A DNA stretch of 36,493 bases from Clostridia bacterium (GCA_017451045.1 JAFSSK010000079.1:1-36493); one strand, 5' to 3'; shown: positions 10,101-17,695, numbered from the stretch's first letter. Notes: generated by a model not told the origin, from the sequence alone. A program made the numbers and translations.

Positions 10101-11130
10101 CGTTTTCCAGTTCGATCCTGACGCTGTTCACAGCGGCGTGCTCTATGTCGAGCGCTAGCTTGTCGGTGATGAGGTCCCCCGGTTCAGCGAGGATCTCGCC
10201 GGTAATGGTGCTGGTGATGACTTCTGCGGCCTTGTGACCCGCGATACGGGAATGGATCGCCATCTTCTTGTCGAACTTGTAGCGTCCGACGGGCTGGATG
10301 TCATACCTGCGGTTGTCAAAGAAATCGTTGTGGAGCAGCTGCTGCGCAGACTCGACGAGAACGGGTTCGCCCGGTCTCATCTTCTTGTAGACCTCCTTGA
10401 GGGCTTCGATGTGCGCGTCCGTGTTGTTGTTCTCGGCAAGGGTCTGGCATTCGTCGCGTTCGAAAGAGCGGACGAGTGCGTCCTCTTTTCCGAACTTTTC
10501 GAAGATATCCTCGGCCTTGTCGAATTCGAGCGCGCGCAGGAATATAGTAATAGGTACTTTTCTGGTCTTGTCGATCTTCGCGTTCATGCATCCGGAACCG
10601 TCGATATCGTATTCCAGCCATGCGCCGCGGTACGGGATCACCTGTGCGGAGAAAGTCTTCTTGCCCGCCTTGTCGATCTCGGAGTCATAGTACATGCCGG
10701 GAGAACGGACGATCTGGGAGACGATGACGCGCTCCGCGCCGTTGATGACGAATGTTCCTGTCTCGGTCATGATCGGCAGTTCGCCCATGAAGACATCATG
10801 CTGTTTGATCTCGCCTGTTTTCCTGTTCGTCAGTCTGACGCTCGCCTTCAGGGGAGCGGAATAGTTCACGTCCCTTTCCTTGCATTCCTCGACAGGGTAG
10901 TTGGGATGTTCGACATCCAGTTTATAGTCCACGAAATCGATCAGGAGGTCACCTGAGAAATCGGTGATTGGCGAAATGTCGCGGAGGACTTCGCCAAGTC
11001 CCTCTTCCAGGAACCACTTGAACGATTTTGTCTGGATCTCCACAAGATTCGGAAGCTCCATCGTGTAGTTGGATCGCTGGAAACTGACTCGCGTGTTCTG
11101 GCCCAGTTTCTGCTCTTTGACTTTGATCAT
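7171..11130 (-). CDS. rpoB: DNA-directed RNA polymerase beta subunit
   Basis: This 1319-aa subunit forms the catalytic cleft with beta'. The start is the ATG at 11128-11130 ([21 protein letters not shown]), with GGAGA at 11141-11145. An in-frame extension of 36 codons runs through the leader and lacks conservation. The rifampicin pocket ([11 protein letters not shown] from residue 509) keeps Q515, D518, H528, R531, S533 and L535, so no rifampicin-resistance change is seen. Downstream conserved blocks include [38 protein letters not shown] and [24 protein letters not shown]. It is longer than typical Firmicutes beta (about 1190-1250). About 55 extra residues lie around 1047-1103, and the C-terminal tail is very acidic ([20 protein letters not shown]). 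No rplL lies upstream; rpsT is divergent instead. Confidence 0.98.
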   Translation of the reverse strand: MIKVKEQKLGQNTRVSFQRSNYTMELPNLVEIQTKSFKWFLEEGLGEVLRDISPITDFSGDLLIDFVDYKLDVEHPNYPVEECKERDVNYSAPLKASVRLTNRKTGEIKQHDVFMGELPIMTETGTFVINGAERVIVSQIVRSPGMYYDSEIDKAGKKTFSAQVIPYRGAWLEYDIDGSGCMNAKIDKTRKVPITIFLRALEFDKAEDIFEKFGKEDALVRSFERDECQTLAENNNTDAHIEALKEVYKKMRPGEPVLVESAQQLLHNDFFDNRRYDIQPVGRYKFDKKMAIHSRIAGHKAAEVITSTITGEILAEPGDLITDKLALDIEHAAVNSVRIELENGNVVTVLSNNTIEPEYVLGYSLEDCGVAERCNYGVLIDIIREAEQEPKEDLNPDRLKQCEDKIKEMCRTRINELCPKHITREDIYASVSYMLNLVHDVGSLDDIDHLGNRRIRCVGEQLQNQMRIGFTRMDKIVKERMATTDNDKLTPQSLINIRPIVTAIREFFGSSQLSQFMDQNNPLAEMTHKRRVSALGPGGLSRDRASFDVRDVHYTQYGRMCPIETPEGPNIGLISYLSTYARISKYGFIEAPYRKVDKANGRVTEEVEYMTADVEDNYIVAQANEPLDDEGHFLNQRVTVRNKTEIIEVQPNKVDYMDVAPKMVVSVATAMIPFLENDDNSRALMGSNMQKQAVPLMVNDSPIVATGIEFKAAVDSGVIVLAKNAGEVIYVDATKVIILNEYGARDTYELLKFKRTNQGTCFNQRPIVRLGQRVEEGQVIADGPATSNGEISLGKNALIGFMTWEGYNYEDAVLLNERLVRDDVYTSLHIEEYTHEARDTKLGPEEITREVPNVGDDALKDLDAEGIVKIGTEVRAGDILVGKITPKGETELTAEERLLRAIFGEKARETRDTSLKMPHGEAGTVVGIRVFSHSAGDPLPAGVNKVVKVYVAQKRKISVGDKMAGRHGNKGVVSRILPPEDMPFLPDGTPLDIVLNPLGVPSRMNIGQVLEVHLGIAAKRLGWKIMTPVFDGANEKDIQECLKMAGLWRDLFPLENPETKDLYEEITDEEGKPALRLLTPEERNNKEYLAALQQDHKLKVCDGKSEVFDGRTGERFDNPVVVGIMYYLKLHHLVDDKIHARSNGPYSMVTQQPLGGKAQFGGQRFGEMEVWALEAYGAAYTLQEILTVKSDDINGRRKAYEAIIKGQNIPTPGVPESFKVLVKELQSLALNVQVLNDKGEELDLSTAYSNDDEPSGRNRKAILEAINEATGNNVMTQEKEFSGYTYMDESGNELVDEEEDEEQYDDSEFENEYDDESGN

Positions 11131-11255
11131 TGAAACATACTCTCCATTTCCAATACGTAAAGCCTTTTTTTGCCGCCAAAAATGCTGAAAAACGGCTGTT
11201 TTTGGGGCGTTTTCCGCGCAAAGGCGATTCAAAGGCAATTATAATGCAGTTTACA

Positions 11256-11284
11256 AGTATATCACAGATGTCAAGACATGTCAA
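11256..11284 (-). promoter_or_regulatory. Promoter of rpoBC
   Basis: On the minus strand there is TTGACA (11279-11284), a 17-bp spacer and TATACT (11256-11261). The predicted start is near 11249, about 120 nt before rpoB. The -35 region is duplicated 10 bp downstream (CTTGACATGTCTTGACAT), but the inner copy has no -10 at workable spacing. The leader contains a weak A/T hairpin (AAAAAC-AGCC-GTTTTT). Confidence 0.85.
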
Positions 11285-11447
11285 GCAGTTTTTCGGAACA
11301 TATTCGCGTACAAATTTTGCGAAGTTTTTCTGTGATAATTGTGCATATTGACCGTTTTTTGGCGGATCGCCGGGCAAAAATCTCCCGATGAACAGGAAAA
11401 AAGTTTTCAAATCCGTTTCAGACCGTAAAATTCTGAAAAATTTTGTG

Positions 11448-11476
11448 TTGATTTATGAGGCGAAGTGTGTTATTAT
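11448..11476 (+). promoter_or_regulatory. Promoter of rpsT
   Basis: TTGATT (11448-11453), a 17-bp spacer and TATTAT (11471-11476) place the start near 11483, about 80 nt before the rpsT start. It diverges from the rpoBC promoter. The 163 bp between the two -35 boxes (11285-11447) hold no supported gene. Confidence 0.75.
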
Positions 11477-11497
11477 ATTAAACTGTATCGGGTACAG

Positions 11498-11523
11498 CGT
11501 CTCAAACCCTCTCAGTTGGGACG
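11498..11523 (+). other. Hairpin in the rpsT leader
   Basis: CGTCTCAA (11498-11505) pairs with TTGGGACG (11516-11523) over 8 bp with one G-U, around a 10-nt loop ACCCTCTCAG. It lies in the 5' untranslated region, 24 nt before the GGGAGG site of rpsT. No U-run follows. A role in S20 autoregulation is possible but inferred. Confidence 0.5.
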
Positions 11524-11562
11524 TTCAACAATATACGTATTTTAAAAGGGAGGTAAAAGGTT

Positions 11563-11826
11563 TTGCCGAACATCAAATCAGCAAAAAAGCGCGTTAAAGT
11601 TTCTCAAACCAAAGCTTTGCAAAACAAGTCGTTCCGCTCTGCCCTCAAGACAGAGATCAAAAAATACGATGCAGCTCTCGCTGCCGGCGATATGGAAGCA
11701 GCCAAGGCCGCTTACAAAGCAGCAGTGAAGAAAGTCGATCAGGCCGCAGCAGCTGGTATCATCCACAAGAACGCAGCAGCCCGCAAAAAGAGTCAGTTCA
11801 CAAAGAAACTCAATGCCCTGGCATAA
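11563..11826 (+). CDS. rpsT: 30S ribosomal protein S20
   Basis: This small basic protein binds the 5' and 3' minor domains of 16S rRNA. The 87-aa product reads (M)PNIKSAKKRVKVSQTKALQNKSFRSALKTEIKK and ends HKNAAARKKSQFTKKLNALA, typical for the family (83-90 aa). The start codon is TTG (11563-11565), with GGGAGG (11548-11553) at 9-nt spacing. No ATG would preserve the conserved N-terminus. E. coli rpsT also starts with UUG, and this weak start is part of its autogenous translational control. The gene is monocistronic or reads weakly into the following cyclophilin gene past a terminator at 11851. Confidence 0.97.
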   Translation: MPNIKSAKKRVKVSQTKALQNKSFRSALKTEIKKYDAALAAGDMEAAKAAYKAAVKKVDQAAAAGIIHKNAAARKKSQFTKKLNALA

Positions 11827-11850
11827 CCCACCTGGCGGGTTTCAGTCAGT

Positions 11851-11884
11851 CACCGGCGGTTATGAAACTGCCGGTGATTTGTTA
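11851..11884 (+). terminator. Intrinsic terminator after rpsT
   Basis: CACCGGCGGTT-ATG-AACTGCCGGTG forms an 11-bp stem with one G-U pair, followed by ATTTGTTATAT. The U-rich tail is imperfect, so partial read-through into the gene at 11918 is likely. No other convincing promoter is seen for that gene. Confidence 0.7.
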
Positions 11885-11917
11885 TATATAAAAATGTAAC
11901 AAGGGAGATTTCCTTCT

Positions 11918-12601
11918 ATGAAACGTACTATTACCGTCGTGCTCGCACTCCTGTTAACCGTATGTTCCCTTTTGCTCGCAGTCTCTTGCGGCAAATCATC
12001 CACATCGATCGACCTGTCCAAGTGCTATACGAAGAAACTGGAACCGGTCTCTTATGAAACGGACTACGTCCAGTTCGAGATCGAAGGCGGCGCCTATATC
12101 GTCGTTCAGCTCTATCCAGAAATCGCGCCGATCACGGTCGCGAACTTCAAGTCTTTAGTCGCGTCCCATTTCTACGACGGGCTGACCTTCCACAGAGTGT
12201 ATCCCGGATTCATGATCCAGGGCGGCGATCCCGACGGAAACGGGACCGGCGGCGCCAGCACCAAGATCAAAGGCGAGTTCGCGCTCAACGGCGTGGACAA
12301 CACCATCTCCCACGTCCGGGGCGTCATCTCCATGGCCCGCAGTAAGGCCTATGACTCCGCCTCCAGCCAGTTCTTCATCTGCCAGGCAGACTGCAGTGCC
12401 TCTCTGGACGGGTCCTACGCTGCGTTCGGCAGGGTGATCGCCGGAATGGAAACAGTCGACGCCATCGTGTCCGTCCCCTGCAAGGTCAATCCCGTAACGG
12501 GCGAGACCAGGCGGGACAGCAAGGGCAACACCTATGGCACTTTCCCGATCGATCCCGTCACGATCACGGCTGTCACGTTCGTCTCGCCAGCCGGGAACTG
12601 A
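11918..12601 (+). CDS. Lipoprotein cyclophilin-type peptidyl-prolyl cis-trans isomerase
   Basis: This 227-aa protein has a signal peptide ending in a lipobox (LLLAVSC, Cys24), so it should be anchored to the outer face of the membrane. The mature part is a cyclophilin domain from about residue 45. The signature FHRVYPGFMIQGGDPDGNGTGG (about 91-112) carries the catalytic Arg and Gln, followed by SQFFICQ and LDGSYAAFGRVIAGMETVD. Cyclophilins isomerise Xaa-Pro bonds; an extracellular lipoprotein form probably helps exported proteins fold. The ATG at 11918 has GGGAG about 10 nt upstream. It lies 91 bp after rpsT and is followed by its own hairpin. The class is clear; the precise clients are not known. 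Confidence 0.93.
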   Translation: MKRTITVVLALLLTVCSLLLAVSCGKSSTSIDLSKCYTKKLEPVSYETDYVQFEIEGGAYIVVQLYPEIAPITVANFKSLVASHFYDGLTFHRVYPGFMIQGGDPDGNGTGGASTKIKGEFALNGVDNTISHVRGVISMARSKAYDSASSQFFICQADCSASLDGSYAAFGRVIAGMETVDAIVSVPCKVNPVTGETRRDSKGNTYGTFPIDPVTITAVTFVSPAGN

Positions 12602-12602
12602 C

Positions 12603-12626
12603 AGGGATAAATCCCTACTTTTCCTT
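12603..12626 (+). terminator. Terminator after the cyclophilin gene
   Basis: AGGGAT-AA-ATCCCT (12603-12616), effectively GGGA-UAAA-UCCC, is followed by ACTTTTCCTT. It begins 1 nt after the stop codon. The stem is short, so strength is moderate. Confidence 0.6.
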
Positions 12627-12683
12627 CAAAACAACGCACCCGGGAAGAAAATTGTAAACAAAATCTTTATAATTATAATCTTA

Positions 12684-12712
12684 TTGACATGATTTTCTCT
12701 GTGTGTTATGAT
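12684..12712 (+). promoter_or_regulatory. Promoter of the zinc-ribbon gene
   Basis: TTGACA (12684-12689), a 17-bp spacer and TATGAT (12707-12712) predict a start near 12719, about 55 nt before the ATG. A second TATAAT 5 bp further on is too far from the -35. The near-consensus boxes suggest strong expression. Confidence 0.85.
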
Positions 12713-12774
12713 ATAATAACCGTCCAGGGCAACCGGCTCTGAGACACTACGCATGATCAATAAGGGGAAAAACG

Positions 12775-13056
12775 ATGTACACAGACAAGACACTGGTCTG
12801 CAGGGACTGCGGACAAGAGTTCACTTTCACGGCAAGCGAGCAGGCTTTCTACGCTGAAAAAGGCTTCACCAATGAGCCTTCCCGCTGCAAAGCATGCCGT
12901 GATGCACACAAGGCACAGAGAAACAGCGGCGAACCGCGCAAAATGTACGATGTTGTATGCGCTGCTTGCGGTAATCCCTGCAAAGTTCCTTTCGAGCCGA
13001 AGGGCGACCGTCCTGTTTATTGCAGCGAATGCTTCAACAAACAGCGGCAGCAGTAA
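12775..13056 (+). CDS. Small double zinc-ribbon protein (CxxC-x17-CxxC domain)
   Basis: This 93-aa protein of unknown function has two putative zinc-binding units. The N-terminal one has CRDCGQEFTFTASEQAFYAEKGF followed by CKAC (a zinc ribbon with an FxxSEQxFYxxKGF core). The C-terminal one has CAAC, 17 residues including CKVPFEPKGDRPVYC, then CSEC. This matches the CxxC-x17-CxxC family found in many anaerobic bacteria and archaea. The ATG at 12775 is preceded by AAGGGG. It has a strong promoter, no partner gene, and a strong terminator, so it is a highly transcribed single gene. A nucleic-acid or ribosome-related role is possible, but nothing in the sequence proves it. Confidence 0.85.
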   Translation: MYTDKTLVCRDCGQEFTFTASEQAFYAEKGFTNEPSRCKACRDAHKAQRNSGEPRKMYDVVCAACGNPCKVPFEPKGDRPVYCSECFNKQRQQ

Positions 13057-13096
13057 GCGCTACATAAGGTCACGGTGAGCTGATCTTATAAAGACA

Positions 13097-13134
13097 GGCG
13101 GCAATCGCGATGATTGCCGCCCGTTCTTTTTTTT
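13097..13134 (+). terminator. Strong intrinsic terminator after the zinc-ribbon gene
   Basis: GGCGGCAATC-GCGAT-GATTGCCGCC is a perfect 10-bp stem followed by CGTTC and eight Ts (13127-13134). The convergent minus-strand gene ends at 13142. The reverse strand reads TGTCTTTAT after the hairpin, so it may also weakly stop transcription from that side. Confidence 0.92.
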
Positions 13135-13141
13135 GTTCCGT

Positions 13142-14041
13142 TCAGGATTTATGCCTCTTCCCCTGGTATCCGTGCGGAAGGTCCGGTCCGTCGAAAAACT
13201 CAAGACCGCCGCGGCACCGCTTGAGATAGTCGAGGCCGACCAGCTGGGAGGACCATTCCATGTCGTCGTAGTGGACAAGGTCGTGATACCCTTCGATATC
13301 GCAGCTGCCGCGGAACCCCGCATGCAGAAGGATCGTGAAAAGGTTTGCCCAGTTGCTGTCCCCGTATCCCGGCGTCCTGTCATAGCACCAGGGTCTGCCG
13401 CTGTGCAGGCCGTAATCCCTGATGAGATCCCTTGCCACCGTCGCGTCCTTGCCGTGCAGATGGATGACCTTGTGCGCGATACGCCGTAGCTGTGCCTCCA
13501 CGTCGACGAGTCCGTGCAGCTGATGGGCAGGTTCCCATTCAAGCCCCAGACGCGGGCTGTCGACCGCGCTGAACATCAGATTCCATGCGTCCTCGCAGAA
13601 AGCAATGTTCTGGTCGCACCGCCGCCATCCGCCACCGCAGTTCTCGATCGCAAGGCGTACGTCATGCTTCTCCGCCAGATCGACAAGGCCGGAGAACACT
13701 TCCTTGAACAGCGGGATGGCCGCCTCGACGCTGTCGCCGGACTTGGCGCCCGCGAACATGGATACGACGTCGCATCCGAAATCGTGCGCGTGGACGATGA
13801 GGTTCTTTATCCCCTTCAAAAGATCCTCGTCCTGCAGCGTATTACCGTATAGCCCCAGAGCGGCGATCGGTCTTCCATCCGCCTTGCCGAGCACTTTCTG
13901 CGCGAGCGCAGGAAGATCTCCGTTAGCATCTCCGGTACCGAAGGTCAGTTCATATGATTCGAATCCCTTCTCGTTCAGAAGGGGCATGCAGCGTTCCGCT
14001 ACCCCCGCCCCGATGAGCGTTCCAATCAGAATGTCAAACAT
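13142..14041 (-). CDS. Sugar phosphate isomerase/epimerase-like TIM-barrel protein
   Basis: This 299-aa protein belongs to the xylose isomerase-like / AP endonuclease 2 TIM-barrel superfamily. Likely metal ligands appear at strand ends: Glu133 (LAIENCGGG), Glu168 (LGLEWEPAHQ), the histidines of HLHGKD (about 194) and Glu near 250 (CDIEGYHD). Family members isomerise or epimerise keto-sugars or inositol derivatives with a divalent metal. The substrate cannot be read from sequence. The ATG at 14039-14041 has GGAGG (14049-14053) at 7-nt spacing. It begins 19 bp after rqcH and is the last gene of a three-gene operon. Because its neighbours are a phosphatase and a ribosome-rescue factor, context does not reveal its pathway. 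Confidence 0.85.
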   Translation of the reverse strand: MFDILIGTLIGAGVAERCMPLLNEKGFESYELTFGTGDANGDLPALAQKVLGKADGRPIAALGLYGNTLQDEDLLKGIKNLIVHAHDFGCDVVSMFAGAKSGDSVEAAIPLFKEVFSGLVDLAEKHDVRLAIENCGGGWRRCDQNIAFCEDAWNLMFSAVDSPRLGLEWEPAHQLHGLVDVEAQLRRIAHKVIHLHGKDATVARDLIRDYGLHSGRPWCYDRTPGYGDSNWANLFTILLHAGFRGSCDIEGYHDLVHYDDMEWSSQLVGLDYLKRCRGGLEFFDGPDLPHGYQGKRHKS

Positions 14042-14060
14042 TTTTAGTCCTCCTGTATGA

Positions 14061-15824
14061 TCAGTTTTCTTTTGCGGCCTCGATCCGTTCTTTGTCGGGC
14101 GTGACGTAGGCCGTCCGGTTGGTATGGTATATCACGAAACCGGGTCTTGCACCGGTCACTTTGTGCAGGTTCTTCACCGGCGTATAGTCCACCGGCACCT
14201 GACTGCCGCCTCTTGCGCTGGAGTAGTATGCGGCAATCTCCGCCGCCTGGGTGAATTCCTCCGTCTGCGGCTCGTCTTTCCCGCACAGCAGCACGACGTG
14301 CGATCCCGGCCTGTTCTTCACGTGGAACCAGTAATCCGTTTTTTCCGCCAGCTTGTGCGTGATGTGTTCGTTCTGCAGATTGTTCCTCCCGCAGAGGATC
14401 CTGTGGCCGCGGTCCGTCCTGAACGCCATATATTCCTGTCCGCTGTTCTTTGTGGCGGAGCAGGCGTTCTTCATCCTGGCGCCGTAACCGGAGCGGAACA
14501 GTTCCTCCCTGATCTCGTTCAGATCAGTCACGGTCTCTGCTCTTCCAAGTTCGTCCAGCACACTCTCGATGTAGGACAGTTCAACCTGTCCAAGCTCCAG
14601 CTGACGAGCCAATTCAACTTCGGCCTTCTTGCATTTCGCATACTTCTTGTACATTTTCTGCGCGTTGGCAGCCGGACTAAGCCGCTCGTCCAGTTCCAGC
14701 GTGACGGTTCCGTAGGTGCCGTCCTCGCGCCAGTCCTCGTAATCCGTGAGCGTCACGGTCTTTTCTTTATGACTGATCAGATGGATGTTCGCCGTGATGA
14801 GATCGGCCGCCTTTTTGTATTCGGCGCCGCGTGCGCATTCTTTGCGTTCCGCCGTCTGCAGTTCCATCTTCTTGACGAGCCTGCTTTTAGCGTGCGTCAG
14901 GATCTGCAGGATATCCGCCGCGCGCTGGTGGACCAGCTGGGCTCGGTCCCGGTCCTCATAGAAGCGGTCCAGAACGCTTCCCGCCCCTGCAGCGATCACG
15001 CGGCAGGGCCGCCCGTACTGCGTCAGGGGAAGGAACGAATACTCGACGGGTCCTTTGCCGTCCAGCACAAGGCACGGCTCGAATCTGCCGTTTTTAATGA
15101 GATCCGTCACAGCCAAAAATTCTCTTGCGAGTTTCTCTCCGTCGATCCGCCCTGACTCCTCGTCCGTTTTCCCGGCCGCCCGGAAGACGACCTCGCGGGA
15201 CAGCACCGGGGAGAAGCCCGAAAAGGTTTTTAAAAGCCATTTGTCTGCCGGCATATCGGCCGGGGCGTCCTTAAACGCTTTGATGAAAGACGGGCCGTCT
15301 TCGTTCAGCGGGTTCGTTTTATCCTGGGAGGGCGGCATCTCGTACTGCATCCCGGGCAGGACCTGGCGCAGCCTGCTGGTGGTGAAGTCCACGGGGCGAA
15401 GCGCCTGCATGACGGCGCCGGTCCCGTCCAGAAGGATCAGGTTGCTGTATCTGCCCATGATCTCCGCCACAAGGTATCTTGTCGACAGATATCCCATCTC
15501 GTCATGCGTCTCGAACTCGAGCCTTGCGACCCGTTCGAAATCAGGCTGCTCTACCTTCGTGAGTTTTGCGCCGGACAGGTATTTCCGCAAAAGGGTGCAG
15601 AACATGGGCGGCACGGAAGGGTTCTCCCGCGTCACTTCGGACAGACAGATGCGGGGCGTGTTCGACCCTGCGCTGATCAGCAGCTTCTTCGCGCCCGCCT
15701 GAGTCCGGAAGGAGAGGATGATCTCATCCTTCCCCGGCTGGTTGATCTTTTCGATTCTGGCGTCCCCGACCTGCTCCCGTATCTCGTGCAGGGCGGCAGC
15801 CATCATTCCCGAATCAAAGGCCAT
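14061..15824 (-). CDS. rqcH: Ribosome quality control factor RqcH (NFACT family)
   Basis: This 587-aa protein has the full NFACT layout: NFACT-N (1 to about 200), a helix-hairpin-helix part, a long coiled coil (about 300-430), and NFACT-R/DUF814 with GRNNLQNEHITHKLAEKTDYWFHVKNRPGSHVVL. Bacterial RqcH binds obstructed 50S subunits with stalled peptidyl-tRNA and adds C-terminal alanine tails that mark the chain for degradation. Older annotations call it a fibronectin-binding protein. The NFACT-N Asp-Arg pair needed for function in B. subtilis (D97/R98) appears here as Glu97-Arg98. The start at 15822-15824 lies 6 bp after the HAD gene stop with only a weak ribosome site, suggesting translational coupling. 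Confidence 0.95.
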   Translation of the reverse strand: MAFDSGMMAAALHEIREQVGDARIEKINQPGKDEIILSFRTQAGAKKLLISAGSNTPRICLSEVTRENPSVPPMFCTLLRKYLSGAKLTKVEQPDFERVARLEFETHDEMGYLSTRYLVAEIMGRYSNLILLDGTGAVMQALRPVDFTTSRLRQVLPGMQYEMPPSQDKTNPLNEDGPSFIKAFKDAPADMPADKWLLKTFSGFSPVLSREVVFRAAGKTDEESGRIDGEKLAREFLAVTDLIKNGRFEPCLVLDGKGPVEYSFLPLTQYGRPCRVIAAGAGSVLDRFYEDRDRAQLVHQRAADILQILTHAKSRLVKKMELQTAERKECARGAEYKKAADLITANIHLISHKEKTVTLTDYEDWREDGTYGTVTLELDERLSPAANAQKMYKKYAKCKKAEVELARQLELGQVELSYIESVLDELGRAETVTDLNEIREELFRSGYGARMKNACSATKNSGQEYMAFRTDRGHRILCGRNNLQNEHITHKLAEKTDYWFHVKNRPGSHVVLLCGKDEPQTEEFTQAAEIAAYYSSARGGSQVPVDYTPVKNLHKVTGARPGFVIYHTNRTAYVTPDKERIEAAKEN

Positions 15825-15830
15825 ACGCTG

Positions 15831-16652
15831 TTACCGGTCGAACAGCGCGCTGACCTCTGCCAGAGACGGGAACATGTAGTCCGGTTTGTCCGCCGGCGCG
15901 GCCTTTTCCACGTCCGCTTCCTTCGTTTCGCCCGTCAGGACCAGCACGGCAGTGACGCCGAATTTCTTGCCGATCGCGATATCCGTATACAGTCTGTCCC
16001 CGAAGAAAAGCATTTCCTCGCGGCTCTTTCCCGTCGCTTCGCAGATCATCTGCACCGTCTCGCCGTACGGCTTTCCGAAATAGACGGGGCTCACGCCGGT
16101 GGATGCCGTCACCGCGGCGGCGATGGCGCCGCTGTCCGGGATGAAACCGGTCTCGGTCGGGCAGTTGAAGTCCGGGTGGGTGGACAGGTATTCCGCACCG
16201 CCGCGTACCAGCCGGCATGCGTTGTCCAGCTTTTCGTACGTCAGGCTGGTGTCGAAACTCGTGATGACGATATCGGCTTTCTCCTCGTTCCCTTTCAGCA
16301 GTCTGATGCCCCTGGCTGCGAAATCGCGGCACAACTCGTCCGTTCCGACGAGATAGACGGTTTTCCCAGCACGGTGGCGCTGCAGGAACTCGACCGTCAC
16401 ATCTCCGGAGGTCATGATCTCGTCCGGCGTCGGATCGAAACCGAGGCGCGTCAGTTTCTGAATATAGAAGCCCTTGGTGTGGGAGGCATTGTTGGTAAAG
16501 AACATCACCTGCTTGCCCATCCTGCGGAGCTTATGGATGAAATCCACGGCAAAATCAAAGACATGTCCGCCCAGATAGATCGTACCGTCCATGTCGAAAA
16601 TGTATAGTTTCTTTTCAGTGATGATGCCTGTTTCTGGATTCTTGAAAGCCAT
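15831..16652 (-). CDS. HAD superfamily IIA (NagD-like) phosphatase
   Basis: This 273-aa cytoplasmic hydrolase has motif I FDMDGT (nucleophile Asp20, acid/base Asp22), motif II in FFTNNAS (51-57), the motif III lysine in FGKPYGE (about 190), and motif IV GDRLYTDIAIG (about 214-224). These are the marks of C2-cap HAD-IIA enzymes such as NagD and 4-nitrophenylphosphatase-like proteins, which dephosphorylate sugar phosphates or nucleotides. The natural substrate is unknown. The ATG at 16650-16652 has GGAGGGG upstream at good spacing. It is the first gene of the operon leading to rqcH and the epimerase-like gene, transcribed from a TATAAT promoter at 16690-16718. Confidence 0.92.
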   Translation of the reverse strand: MAFKNPETGIITEKKLYIFDMDGTIYLGGHVFDFAVDFIHKLRRMGKQVMFFTNNASHTKGFYIQKLTRLGFDPTPDEIMTSGDVTVEFLQRHRAGKTVYLVGTDELCRDFAARGIRLLKGNEEKADIVITSFDTSLTYEKLDNACRLVRGGAEYLSTHPDFNCPTETGFIPDSGAIAAAVTASTGVSPVYFGKPYGETVQMICEATGKSREEMLFFGDRLYTDIAIGKKFGVTAVLVLTGETKEADVEKAAPADKPDYMFPSLAEVSALFDR

Positions 16653-16689
16653 CTTTTTCCCCTCCGGAAAGACTCAAATCTTACAAGTC

Positions 16690-16718
16690 ATTATAGCATA
16701 TTCTTGTATTTTTTTCAA
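16690..16718 (-). promoter_or_regulatory. Promoter of the HAD-rqcH-epimerase operon
   Basis: On the minus strand there is TTGAAA (16713-16718), a 17-bp spacer and a perfect TATAAT (16690-16695). It interlocks with a divergent plus-strand promoter at 16704-16732, so the two cannot easily be occupied by RNA polymerase at once. Confidence 0.85.
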
Positions 16719-16732
16719 CCAGGTGATATAAT
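16704..16732 (+). promoter_or_regulatory. Promoter of the pantothenate kinase-alaS operon
   Basis: A weak -35 TTGTAT (16704-16709), a 17-bp spacer and a perfect TATAAT (16727-16732) predict a start near 16739. The leader is about 58 nt and holds no T-box-like structure, only a small GGC-AAAA-GCC hairpin. It overlaps the minus-strand promoter of the HAD operon. Confidence 0.7.
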
Positions 16733-16796
16733 AAGGAGTGTTACGTCGCAAGGCAAAAGCCGGGCGCAGCAGTCTGACACTGGAGGGTTACCGAGA

Positions 16797-17675
16797 ATGG
16801 GAGCAGAGCAAAACATAAAAACCGTCATCGGCATCGACGTGGGCGGCAGTTCGACCAAGATCGTCGGATTCCGCAAAAGCGGCAAAGCCGCGCCGGAACT
16901 GATCGAGCCGATCCTGGTGGAGGCGACGGATCCCGTCACGTCTATTTACGGCGCTTTCGGCAAATTCACGTCTTCCAATCACCTGCGCATCGAGGACATC
17001 ACCGGCATCATGATGACAGGCGCAGGGTCTTCCGTCGCAAAATCCTCCATCTTCTCGCTGCAGTGCAGCAAGATCTCCGAGTTCTCCTGCGTCGGGCGGG
17101 GCGGCCTGTTCCTCTCCGGACTCGACGAGGCGGTCGTGGTCAGCATGGGTACCGGCACGGCACTGATCCACGCAAAGAAGGAAAACGGGGCCGTCACCAC
17201 CAAATATCTCGGCGGTACCGGAGTCGGCGGCGGCACGCTGCTGGGCCTGAACAGAAAGATCCTGGGCGTCGACACCATCGACCACATCGAACAGCTTTGC
17301 GCCGAGGGCGATCTGAACAACGTCGACCTGCGGATCAAGGATATCGCGAAGAATCACGTTTATGACGGCATCAACGAAAACCTGACGGCGGCCAATTTCG
17401 GCAAACTGTCCGACCTGGCTACGCCCGGCGACATCTCGCTCGGCATCGCCAACATGGTCGCGGAGACGATCCTAATGGTGGCCGTGTTCGCAGCCAGAGG
17501 CCTTAACGTCGCCAACGTGGTCCTGGTCGGCAACCTGACGACGCTCTCCCCCATCCGGAACGTCTTCCAGAACCGGGACAATTCCTTCGGGCTCAACTTC
17601 ATCATCCCGGAAAGAGCGCAGTTCGGGACCGTCATCGGCGCCGCGCTGCAGGGCATTGAAAACACTGAAATCTAA
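16797..17675 (+). CDS. coaW: Type II pantothenate kinase
   Basis: This enzyme phosphorylates pantothenate, the first step of coenzyme A synthesis. The 292-aa product has the ASKHA-fold phosphate loop VIGIDVGGSSTKIVG (10-24), SMGTGTA (about 116), GTGVGGGTLLGL (about 140-151) and a C-terminal VVLVGNLTTLSPIRNVF segment. These are features of the eukaryote-like type II family known from Staphylococcus and some Clostridia. The ATG at 16797 has GGAGGG (16782-16787) at 9-nt spacing. An in-frame TTG further upstream overlaps the promoter and is rejected. Its stop is 20 bp from the alaS start, so the two form an operon. Type II enzymes are often insensitive to CoA feedback; this one was not tested. 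Confidence 0.9.
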   Translation: MGAEQNIKTVIGIDVGGSSTKIVGFRKSGKAAPELIEPILVEATDPVTSIYGAFGKFTSSNHLRIEDITGIMMTGAGSSVAKSSIFSLQCSKISEFSCVGRGGLFLSGLDEAVVVSMGTGTALIHAKKENGAVTTKYLGGTGVGGGTLLGLNRKILGVDTIDHIEQLCAEGDLNNVDLRIKDIAKNHVYDGINENLTAANFGKLSDLATPGDISLGIANMVAETILMVAVFAARGLNVANVVLVGNLTTLSPIRNVFQNRDNSFGLNFIIPERAQFGTVIGAALQGIENTEI

Positions 17676-17695
17676 AATTGAGGCATATAAAAAAC

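Noticed and set aside
11131-11238. 36-codon N-terminal extension of rpoB
   Set aside because: It runs through the untranslated leader and the GGAGA ribosome site, and does not match any beta subunit N-terminus.
11238-11274. Second rpoB promoter from the inner TTGACA and TATAAT
   Set aside because: The spacing of about 25 bp is too long for sigma-70-type polymerase.
16733-16796. Possible T-box or riboswitch before coaW-alaS
   Set aside because: The leader is too short and has only a 3-bp hairpin.
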